DNA from: Ketobacter sp036337295 | GTDB lineage: Bacteria > Pseudomonadota > Gammaproteobacteria > Pseudomonadales > Ketobacteraceae | Assembly (NCBI GenBank): GCA_036337295.1 | Contig: JAYZEN010000006.1 | Coordinates: forward strand, 62,001-126,000 | Reading direction: 5' to 3' | Length of the DNA stretch: 64,000 bases | Shown here: positions 34,262 through 42,500 of the stretch, piece by piece | How the letters are laid out: every line of letters begins with the position of its first letter | How positions within the stretch are numbered: the stretch's first letter is position 1 | Made by a program: the position numbers and the translations under genes | The notes under the pieces: model-generated | What the model was told of the DNA's origin: nothing | What the model saw: the letters and a program-made list of their open reading frames with translations, nothing else | The model's database searches: none

Positions 34262-34780
34262 GTGACCAGCATGACAGATGCAATCAATGACAAGCACGAG
34301 CAGGCCGTCGGCATGTTGAAATGGCTGTGGCTTTCGGCGGTGGTGGTGATCATTGATCAGATCACCAAGCTGGCGGTGGACGGCAGCTTCGAGAAATACG
34401 AGCGCCTGGAAATCCTGCCGTTCTTCAATCTGACCCTGGCTTATAACGAAGGTGCGGCCTTCAGTTTTCTGGCCGGTGCGGGCGGCTGGCAGCGATGGTT
34501 CTTCACGGCCATTGCGGTGGCGGTCAGTATCATGCTGGTCCTGTGGCTGCGTAAGTTGCCGAAGACCGACTGGTGGTCGGCCATGTCCATCTCCCTGATT
34601 CTGGGGGGGGCCCTGGGCAATCTGTACGATCGGGTGATGTACGGTCATGTGGTGGATTTTCTGGATTTCCACTGGCAGGGAGCGCATTTCCCCGCCTTCA
34701 ACATTGCTGACAGTGCCATTACTGTGGGCGCCGCCATGATGATTCTGGATATGCTGCGCAATCCGGGCAAGCAAACATGA
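34262..34780 (+). CDS. lspA: Signal peptidase II (lipoprotein)
   Basis: Cleaves the signal peptide of prolipoproteins at the inner membrane. Four membrane helices are visible in 172 residues. The aspartyl catalytic motifs are present: ALGNLYDRVMYGHVVDFLDF and PAFNIADSAITVGA. VVVIIDQITKLAVD and LTLAYNEGAAFSFL are also conserved. The start may be this GTG (AAGG 12 bases upstream) or the ATG at 34271. It lies between ileS and fkpB as in E. coli. Confidence 0.96.
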   Translation: MTSMTDAINDKHEQAVGMLKWLWLSAVVVIIDQITKLAVDGSFEKYERLEILPFFNLTLAYNEGAAFSFLAGAGGWQRWFFTAIAVAVSIMLVLWLRKLPKTDWWSAMSISLILGGALGNLYDRVMYGHVVDFLDFHWQGAHFPAFNIADSAITVGAAMMILDMLRNPGKQT

Positions 34781-34790
34781 GTGAACAGCG

Positions 34791-35255
34791 ATGAGTGAAT
34801 CCCGAATCGGCCCTGGCAAACGGGTTACCCTGCACTTTTCCGTACTGTTGTTGGACGGCGCGGTGGTGGATTCCACCCGGGAGCGGTCACCGGCCACTTT
34901 CACTGTGGGTGACGGCAATCTGTTGCCCGGCTTTGAACAGAGCATTTTCGGCCTTAAAGCCGGCGACAAGCGCTCCATCCTGTTGCCGGCGGAAGATGCC
35001 TTTGGCCCATACAACCCGGACAACGTGCAGACCATGCGCCGCGGCCTGTTCCAGCGTGATATGCAACTGGAGCCCGGCGTGGTGGTGTCCTTTGCAGACC
35101 AGAGCAAAGCCGAGCTCCCCGGTGTAATTCAGTCCGTCACGGAAGAGCAGGTAGTGGTGGATTTCAACCATCCCCTGGCCGGCAAGGATCTCACGTTCCA
35201 GGTGGAAATCATCAATGTGGTGGACGCCGATTCCCAGGCCGTTGCACTGCATTAG
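34791..35255 (+). CDS. fkpB: FKBP-type peptidyl-prolyl isomerase (FkpB/SlpA)
   Basis: A SlyD-like isomerase and chaperone of 154 residues. It begins with RIGPGKRVTLHFSVLLLDGA, followed by FTVGDGNLLPGFEQSIFGLK and DKRSILLPAEDAFGPYNPDN. The insert-in-flap domain with VVVDFNHPLAGKDLTFQVEI follows. It is cotranscribed with lspA (10 bases between) and precedes ispH, the conserved order. Confidence 0.95.
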   Translation: MSESRIGPGKRVTLHFSVLLLDGAVVDSTRERSPATFTVGDGNLLPGFEQSIFGLKAGDKRSILLPAEDAFGPYNPDNVQTMRRGLFQRDMQLEPGVVVSFADQSKAELPGVIQSVTEEQVVVDFNHPLAGKDLTFQVEIINVVDADSQAVALH

Positions 35256-35302
35256 AAAGCCGTCACCAAACCCCAGTCATCAACCCCAAAGAGAGGCACA
35301 GC

Positions 35303-36235
35303 ATGGAAATCAAAATGGCAAACCCCCGTGGATTCTGCGCCGGTGTGGATCGGGCCATCGCCATTGTGAATCGTGCCCTGGATGTGTTCGGGGCGCCCAT
35401 CTATGTGCGCCATGAAGTGGTGCACAACAAGTTTGTGGTGGACGGTCTGCGGGAACGGGGGGCGGTATTCGTGGATGAGCTGCAGGAAGTGCCCGACGAT
35501 GCCATTGTGATTTTCAGTGCTCACGGGGTGTCCAAACAGGTGCAGAACGAGGCGTCTAACCGGGGCTTGAAGGTGTTTGATGCCACGTGCCCGCTGGTGA
35601 CCAAGGTGCACATGGAAGTGATGAAATACTCCCGCGACGGCATGGAGTGTGTGCTGATCGGTCATGAGGGTCATCCGGAAGTGGAAGGCACCATGGGGCA
35701 ATATGATGCCACCCACGGCGGCGCCATCTATCTGGTGGAGACGGTGCAGGACGTGGCCGGCCTCAAAGTGAAGGACCCCAAAAAACTGGCCTATGTGACC
35801 CAGACCACCCTGTCGGTGGACGATACTTCGGCCATTATCGATGCCCTGCGCGAACATTTCCCTGCCATCGAGGGGCCGCGTAAGGACGACATCTGTTACG
35901 CCACCCAGAACCGCCAGGATGCGGTGAAAACCCTGGCCCTGGAAACCGATATTGTCTTCGTGGTGGGCTCCCCCAACAGCTCCAATTCCAATCGCCTGCG
36001 GGAGTTGGCGGAGCGCTGTGGCGCCCGGGCATTCCTGGTGGACGCACCGGATCAGATGCACCAATCCTGGCTGGATGGAGTAAAAACCATTGGTGTCACC
36101 GCCGGTGCCAGCGCCCCTGAGGAGCTGGTGTCCCAGGTGGTGGACCAGTTAAAGGCCTGGGGTGGGGCAACCCCCGATGAGCTGGCCGGCCGGGAAGAAA
36201 ACATCGTCTTCTCCATGCCTAAGGAACTTCGCTAA
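35303..36235 (+). CDS. ispH: 4-hydroxy-3-methylbut-2-enyl diphosphate reductase
   Basis: Last step of the MEP isoprenoid pathway. The three Cys ligands of the Fe-S cluster lie in ANPRGFCAGVDRAI, FDATCPLVTKVH and DDICYATQNRQDAV. GHEGHPEVEGTMGQ and VVGSPNSSNSNRLRELA bind substrate. The 310 residues are of normal length, with AAAGAGAGG ahead of ATG. The type IV minor pilin genes follow, as in P. aeruginosa. Confidence 0.97.
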   Translation: MEIKMANPRGFCAGVDRAIAIVNRALDVFGAPIYVRHEVVHNKFVVDGLRERGAVFVDELQEVPDDAIVIFSAHGVSKQVQNEASNRGLKVFDATCPLVTKVHMEVMKYSRDGMECVLIGHEGHPEVEGTMGQYDATHGGAIYLVETVQDVAGLKVKDPKKLAYVTQTTLSVDDTSAIIDALREHFPAIEGPRKDDICYATQNRQDAVKTLALETDIVFVVGSPNSSNSNRLRELAERCGARAFLVDAPDQMHQSWLDGVKTIGVTAGASAPEELVSQVVDQLKAWGGATPDELAGREENIVFSMPKELR

Positions 36236-36305
36236 CCTCGCCTCTAAGTCATTGTTATAAAAACTACTTTTCTCTGCTTATTCTGTTATTAGTCAGGTTG
36301 ATCCG

Positions 36306-36332
36306 GATCCCGTTCAAAACGCGGAACGGATC
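36306..36332. repeat. Inverted repeat upstream of the first minor-pilin operon
   Basis: GATCCCGTTC (36306-36315) faces GAACGGATC (36324-36332), with one bulged base. No T run follows, so it is not a good terminator for ispH. Both arms hold CCGTTC, the first six bases of the AlgR box CCGTTCGTC. It could be a regulatory site for the pilin genes; weak evidence. Confidence 0.35.
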
Positions 36333-36455
36333 ACAATCTGATCGCCTATTGACCCACTGATCCCCAAAAACTACCGATAGTCGCCACCGCCCGGCAGGTT
36401 TTTCTGCGCCTCCTATGCTTACTTTGATTAAAAACCAATCAGGCGGAAGTGCGAA

Positions 36456-37001
36456 ATGCGTCAGCAAGGTTTCACCATAATTGAACTCATGATCACGGTT
36501 GCCCTGATCGCCATCATCGCGGCGATTGGCATCCCCTCGTTTCAGGACCTGATGGCGAGTAACCGTGTGGTTGCCTCCATCAATGAGCTCCATGCCGGCC
36601 TGCGCCTGGCCCGGATTGAGGCGGTCAAGCGCAACGACACCGTAGTGTTCTGCTCCACTTCGGACTCCGCCTCCTGCAGCGGCACCTGGGGCAACGGCTG
36701 GTTGGTGTTTCACGATGCCGATGGTGACGGCAGTGTGGACGCAGACGAGTTGATTCGGGTGGGCGAGGGCGTCCACAACGGTTACAGCCTTACCTTCAGT
36801 GGTGGCGGTACCAGTATCAGTTTCCTGGCCCGTGGGATGACCAACGGGCAAAGCGGCACCTTCAAACTCTGCGACTCAGAAGCGGATGCGGGGCTGGCGC
36901 GCGGCATCATCCTACTGTCCACCGGAGCCACTCGGCGCTCACTGGATACGGACGGGTCAGGTATTCATGAAGATAACGGAGGCTCTGACTTCTCATGTTA
37001 A
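36456..37001 (+). CDS. fimU: Type IV minor pilin, FimU/GspH-like
   Basis: A pseudopilin of the GspH/FimT group that helps start and cap the type IV pilus. The prepilin site MRQQG^FTIIELMITVALIAI has Glu at +5 of the mature protein. The body (about 30-181) is a globular domain ending in Cys. A calcium-like loop, DADGDGSVDADE, is seen near residue 88. It heads a run fimU-pilV-pilW-pilX-(unknown)-pilY1-pilE with overlapping ends. The symbol is by position and could equally be fimT. Confidence 0.85.
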   Translation: MRQQGFTIIELMITVALIAIIAAIGIPSFQDLMASNRVVASINELHAGLRLARIEAVKRNDTVVFCSTSDSASCSGTWGNGWLVFHDADGDGSVDADELIRVGEGVHNGYSLTFSGGGTSISFLARGMTNGQSGTFKLCDSEADAGLARGIILLSTGATRRSLDTDGSGIHEDNGGSDFSC

Positions 37002-37492
37002 TCAATCGTTCTCTTAACCTGCAGCAAACCGGTGTAGGTCTGATCGAAGTGTTGGTCGCGTTGTTGATTCTGACCATCGGCATTCTCGGTCTGGTGGCGT
37101 TGCAGACCCGGGCGCTGCAATTCAGCCAGGATTCGGTGTACACCTCCCAGGCCCTGATGATGGCCTATGAAATGACTGACCGTATGCGGGCCAACCGGGG
37201 CAGTGAAAACGACTACCTGGTGGACTATGGCACGGACGTGGCTGCCGGCACCAACTGCGAGTCTTCGGTGTGCACCGCCACGCAAATGGCCAGATTTGAT
37301 ACCTCCCTGTGGAAGGAAGCCATCGCGGCGAACCTACCCTATGGTGATGGTGAAATCACGGTGGACAATAGCGGGAGCCGCCCGTTCTACACCATCTCCG
37401 TTCGTTATACCGACCAGAAAATTGAAACCGCGCTGGACGGCGGAGCCGCTGCAGCCGCATTTCGTGAAGTGCACGTGAGGACTGAAATATGA
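36995..37492 (+). CDS. pilV: Type IV minor pilin PilV (set 1)
   Basis: Minor pilin of the tip complex. The class III signal QQTG^VGLIEVLVALLILTIG has Gly at -1 and Glu at +5. TRALQFSQDSVYTSQALMMA and YEMTDRMRANRG match PilV. It has 165 residues and overlaps the fimU end by 7 bases and pilW by four (ATGA), so translation is coupled. Confidence 0.9.
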   Translation: MLINRSLNLQQTGVGLIEVLVALLILTIGILGLVALQTRALQFSQDSVYTSQALMMAYEMTDRMRANRGSENDYLVDYGTDVAAGTNCESSVCTATQMARFDTSLWKEAIAANLPYGDGEITVDNSGSRPFYTISVRYTDQKIETALDGGAAAAAFREVHVRTEI

Positions 37493-38571
37493 GTTCACGC
37501 AAACACGGTCTTTCCATGTCCACACAAGGCGGCTTCAGCGTGGTTGAGTTGATGATCGCCATGGTGTTGGGGTTGGTGTTGATGGGGGGAGTGATTCAGG
37601 TGTTCCTCTCCACCAAGCAGGCTTACAACCTCAATGAAGAAATGGCCTGGATTCAGGAAAACGCCCGCTTCTCGGTAGGCTTTATGGCCGAGGACATGCG
37701 CATGGCCGGTTACTATGGTTGTGCTTCCCGTGCCACCAGCGTGGCCAATGTGCTGGACGATCCGGATTCCAGCTGGGTGACCGATTTCGGCAAGGGGCTG
37801 CATGGCTATGATGGAGATGCCAACGGGTTCCCGGCGGCGGTGTTCCCCCGCCCGGTGACAGCATCGTTGCCGAACTCCCTGCCCAGAACCGATGTGTTCA
37901 CTGTGCACAAGGCGGATCTGGATAATTCGTTTCAGGTGACCGGTCATAACCCCAATTCCGCGGTAATTGATGTGCAGGGCAATCACGATTTCCCGAAAGG
38001 CACCATCCTGATTGTCAGCGACTGCCATCACTCAGCGGTATTCCAAACCACTGGTAACGGTACCAACAAGGTCAATCACAACAAGGGCAACTCGGTTGCA
38101 CCGGGTAATTGTACTAAAGGGCTTGGCCTGCCGGTGATTTGCTCCGCCAACGGCACCGGTTATACCTACAAGGAAGATGCGTTCATTATGCGCGCCATCG
38201 GCCACGCTTATTACATCGATACGGCGTCCAACGGCGTACCGGCCCTGTTCCGTGAAAGCCTTAACACCGGAGGTTCCACTACCACCGCAGAGGAAATGGT
38301 GCAGGGTGTGGAAAACATGCAGGTGCAATACGGTCTGGACAGTAACGGGGATTCCATTCCGGATCGTTATATGGATGCCGATGACATCTCTGATACCCAA
38401 TGGGAATCCGATGTGGTGACGGCGCGCGTCACCCTGTTGCTGCGCTCATTAACAGAGTTAGCCAACGATCCGCAGGATTTCACCTATCTGGGCACGACCT
38501 ATACCCCCACGGACAACTATGTTCGTCGGGTGTTTTCCACCACCGTTAAACTGCGCAATCGAGGTGTCTGA
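37489..38571 (+). CDS. pilW: Type IV minor pilin PilW (set 1)
   Basis: The largest minor pilin, 360 residues. The prepilin site is TQGG^FSVVELMIAMVLGLVLMG. QVFLSTKQAYNLNEEMAWIQ and MAEDMRMAGYYGCASR are PilW hallmarks. The C-terminal domain ends with VFSTTVKLRNRG, as in other PilW proteins. It would join PilV, PilX and PilY1 in the pilus-tip complex. Confidence 0.92.
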   Translation: MSSRKHGLSMSTQGGFSVVELMIAMVLGLVLMGGVIQVFLSTKQAYNLNEEMAWIQENARFSVGFMAEDMRMAGYYGCASRATSVANVLDDPDSSWVTDFGKGLHGYDGDANGFPAAVFPRPVTASLPNSLPRTDVFTVHKADLDNSFQVTGHNPNSAVIDVQGNHDFPKGTILIVSDCHHSAVFQTTGNGTNKVNHNKGNSVAPGNCTKGLGLPVICSANGTGYTYKEDAFIMRAIGHAYYIDTASNGVPALFRESLNTGGSTTTAEEMVQGVENMQVQYGLDSNGDSIPDRYMDADDISDTQWESDVVTARVTLLLRSLTELANDPQDFTYLGTTYTPTDNYVRRVFSTTVKLRNRGV

Positions 38572-38573
38572 CC

Positions 38574-39158
38574 ATGAAGCGTGAGCGTGGCAGTATTTTA
38601 TTGATCAGCCTGGTTATGCTGTTGATCCTGACCATTGTCGGCATCGCCTCCATCAGTGGCGTATCCATGACCGAGAAGATGACCAACAGTCAGCGGGATT
38701 ACGATATTGCCTTCGAGATGGCAGAAGCAGCCCTGGTACAAGGTGAGCGCTGGCTGGATGACTATGACGATGGTTGGGATCACTCCCACCTGAATTGTTC
38801 CAGTGGTTCCGCTTGCTTTACGGCCAACTGCACTGGTGGGCTGTGTTTTCGTGGCAGCTATCCTTCCGCGTCCAACTCGTTGTGTGAAGTGAACAGCTAC
38901 GACAACAATGGCAAACCGGTGTGGCAGAGTTCCGCGATCTGGGATGCCAATGCTGCCACGTATTCGGTATCGATACCGGCAGTGGAAGCGCCCAAGTATC
39001 TTATTGAATTTCTGTGTTACACCCCCCGTGATCCTACCAGTTATACCGAGCCACCGGATTACACCAGTTGGGTTCGCATCTATCGGGTGACGGCCCTGGC
39101 CTATGGCACCCATCCGGAAACCCGCGTCATGTTGCAGTCCACCTATCGTGTTGACTGA
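38574..39158 (+). CDS. pilX: Type IV minor pilin PilX (set 1)
   Basis: Tip-complex protein of 194 residues. It has the PilX N-terminus RERGSILLISLVMLLILTIV, which lacks the usual +5 Glu, and QRDYDIAFEMAEAALVQGER after the helix. The rest is a small Cys-containing domain. It begins 2 bases after pilW. Confidence 0.9.
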   Translation: MKRERGSILLISLVMLLILTIVGIASISGVSMTEKMTNSQRDYDIAFEMAEAALVQGERWLDDYDDGWDHSHLNCSSGSACFTANCTGGLCFRGSYPSASNSLCEVNSYDNNGKPVWQSSAIWDANAATYSVSIPAVEAPKYLIEFLCYTPRDPTSYTEPPDYTSWVRIYRVTALAYGTHPETRVMLQSTYRVD

Positions 39159-39171
39159 GGAGAGAGAAGTC

Positions 39172-39510
39172 ATGAGCACATTCAAATTGAGACAATCCGT
39201 TCGCGCAGCTGCCTATGTGGTAGCCAGCACCTTCATGCTCTCACCGACGCTCGGTTTTGCCGCCTTTGATGAGTTCAGCGGCCCTACCGCGGAACAGCTG
39301 CAAGCCAAAGACGTGAAGAATGAGATGGTGTTGCTGCAGCGTCTGGACGAACGAACACTGAAAACGGAATCCGGCACTATTACCTTGCCCTATTCGGTGC
39401 AGCTGACCGATACCCGTCACCCTGATGACTGGTACAAGCAAGAAAAGGCCAAGGTGGTTTTCTACTTCACAAAAAATCTAGAAATGGTTCGAGTCGTTAT
39501 TTCCGAATAA
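39172..39510 (+). CDS. Small exported protein between pilX and pilY1, unknown
   Basis: A 112-residue protein with a signal peptide (positively charged head, hydrophobic stretch to GFAAFDEF). The mature part is about 80 residues, including LKTESGTITLPYSVQLTD and AKVVFYFTKNLEMVRVVISE, probably a small beta fold. I do not recognise a family. In P. aeruginosa a protein of similar size, PilY2, lies on the other side of pilY1, so it may be a positional counterpart, but I see no clear resemblance. GAGGAGAG stands before the ATG. It is within the pilin operon and the second set has no counterpart. Confidence 0.75.
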   Translation: MSTFKLRQSVRAAAYVVASTFMLSPTLGFAAFDEFSGPTAEQLQAKDVKNEMVLLQRLDERTLKTESGTITLPYSVQLTDTRHPDDWYKQEKAKVVFYFTKNLEMVRVVISE

Positions 39511-39538
39511 TGCGCCATGCGTTGAATAGCAGGTGAAC

Positions 39539-42500
39539 ATGATGAACAAATATATAGAAACCAAAATGAGCAGGGCTTCAGGAACTTCAGCAGTATGGGC
39601 CGGAATCCTGGTTTCTACCCTGATGTGTCTTACGGGTACGTCTGTCTACGCTGACGGACTGGCGTCTGATTACGACTCGCTGCCACCACTGATCAGTACT
39701 TCCACTGCCAATGATAAGCCCAACGTGCTGTTGATGTTGGATACCTCAGGCAGTATGGATAACGATTCGGATGACGACTACGTTGGCCCGAATCATTACA
39801 CGTCCCGCACCATCATGTCACGCCAGGCCATCGGTACTCTGCTGAATAACTTTGCCGAAACGGTGAATATGGGTTTGATGGCCTTTGAGCCACCACCGGA
39901 TTTCAAATACAGCCGAAAAGGGTCATCTCCTACCCAGTATTGGGAGGCGCAGGACCTTAACTGCTGTAACAACTACCGTATTAACCGGGGCTATTTGTAT
40001 ATTCCGATCGGCAGTGTGGACCCTAATGACACGGATTCATCCACCACGGCCCGACGCCAGGAGTTTTACGACCGCCTGGGTTTGAACATTGTCAATCAGT
40101 CCACACCGTATAGTGGCTACTATAACCTGTTTCAGTTTTCCAATAGCTCATACACTTCCAGTACCGACTACACCAACAAACGTTTGGTGAGTAACGGTGG
40201 TACACCTATAGCGGGTACATACCTGTCTGCGTTGGAGTACAGAAACGGTACTCTCGCCAGCGGACATCGTCTTTCCAGCATCAGTTCTTCTGATGCTGTT
40301 TGGCCCTCCACCAACGTGTGTGACAACAGCGACTACGCCATTCTGATCACTGACGGCTTACCCTCGGTCAACATCGCCGGTAAGGCCGGTAACGACCTTC
40401 TGGACGACTTTATGCCAGAGGTGCTGGCGCAGGCGGCCGCGCTTCGCGACGCTGGGGTAACCACCTACGTGATTGGCTTCGCTTTGCCTGGTGGACCGGA
40501 ATACCTCAATTCCATGGCAGTATCCGGTGGCACTGATCAGGCCTATTTTGCAGAAAACCTGACTGAACTAACCGGCGTGCTGGATGCGATCTTCACCGAC
40601 ATCATCAATAAAACCTCCTCCGGTACCGGTGCTGCAGTGGTGGCCAACCGGGGTAACGGTTTGTCTGCCGACTTCCAGGCCCTGTACACCCCGGAAAAAG
40701 CATACAACGGTCGCACTGTGCGGTGGGTTGGCACATTGCATGGCTTCTTTATCGATGAGAACCGCTTGCTGCGGGAAGATACCAATGGCGACGGTCTGCT
40801 GGGTGCGTACAACGTGGACCGCATTCTGGAATTCAACTACGACGACGATGCCAAGGTCACCTATGTGGATCGCATGCTGAGTTCCAGTGCCACCGACCCC
40901 ACTCAGATTATTGCCGGGCAGACCATTACTTCTGAAATCGAAGACATCGCTGCCATCTGGAATGCGCGTGATCAGCTGGCTGCAGTCAGTGACGTGCTGA
41001 CCCAGCGCACCTACGCCGCTTCCGCTAACACCGGCCGGGCCATCTTCACCAGCGTGGATGGGGAAACACTGTTGCCGTTTGTGACGGTCAATGTTTCTGA
41101 TTTGGAAGACGAAGAAACTCGCGAAGAAACCGCCCGGGACAATATTGAGGATCTGGAAGGTCAGCTCTATGGTACACCACCGGACACCAGTAACGCGGAT
41201 CTTACCAACCTGGAGGGCTTGCTGGATTCTCTCAGTACTACTATCGCACTGACCGGTGATGTGGATGGTGTCGATGATGGAGATCTGATTGATGCGATAA
41301 ACGATTTGCTGGCGCAGATCGAATCGGATCGCAGTGACGTCAATGCCGATATCACTACCGAAGAAGGCAATCTGGCGACCGCTTTGACCAACGAAGCGAC
41401 AGAACTCGGCGATCTCACCCAGGCCCAATCCGATCTGGCTACTGAAGAGTCCCAGCGTGATACCGCCCAGACTGCACTCGACCAGGCAACCACGGACAAA
41501 GCCAACGCAGACCAGGCGGTGACCGATGCGGAATCTGCATTGACCACAGCAGAGTCGGAGCGTGATACGGCGCAGGGTGAACTGACGGACGCCCAAGCCG
41601 CTCAAACCACTGCTCAGTCTGAACGTAATACAGCAGCCAGCGATGTGACGGCGGCCGAGACGGCAGTGTCTGACGCCGAGGGCATCGTGACTACTGAAAC
41701 CGGTGATCGCGACGCGGCCAATACGGCCTTGACCCAGGCCCAAACCGACTTGGGTACAGCACAGGGCGATTTGACTACCGCGCAGACCGCACTGTCGGAT
41801 GCACAAACCGCAGCGGCCACTGAAAAAGGTCAGTCCGACGCGGCGTTGGAAGATCGCGACGATGCCCAGACGGTCGTTAACAATGCCCAGGATGCAGTTG
41901 ACGATGCCCAGACAGACGTGGGTAACGCCCAAACGGCCGTCAACAACGCCCAATCTGATGTGGACGATGCCCAGCAGGATTACGACGATGCCTTGGCATT
42001 GGCCGGAGGGGATACCGATGATCCGAATGTGGTGGCCGCGCAGTCGGCTTTGGATACTGCCCAGGGTGACCTGTCCACGGCGCAAACCAATCTGGGCACC
42101 GCCCAGGGTGATTTGACTTCCGCGCAAACAGCATTGAGCACCGCCCAGTCCGATTACAACACCGCTGATGGCATTTATCAGACTCAGTACGATGAGTGGC
42201 AGGATGCGGAAGACGTGGTGACGGATCGACAATCTGATGTCGCCACCGCTCAAGGTGACGTTACCACGGCCACCGGTATTCGGGACGATGCCCAGACCGC
42301 CTATAACGAGGCGGCTGCGGATTTGGCGACTGCAGAAGGTAATTTAACTACGGCACAAGACGACCTTGCTGATAAGCGGGAGATTCTGGAAGACAAAGAC
42401 GAGGCGTTGGCCACTGCCAACACTGACGTGAACACCAAGCAAGCCACTCTCACCGAGAAGCAAACGGCAGTGACCGACGCCACTACTGCTCGGAATGAAG

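Noticed and set aside
36236..36455. Possible sigma-54 promoter for the first pilin set (GG...GC near 36392) and TTGACC near 36353
   Set aside because: Spacing of GG and GC is 11 not 10, and no -10 box follows TTGACC at a usual distance.
40568..42253. 561-codon open frame antisense to pilY1
   Set aside because: The low-complexity repeats keep the opposite strand open and give a Gly/Ile/Val/Arg-rich product without any real domain.
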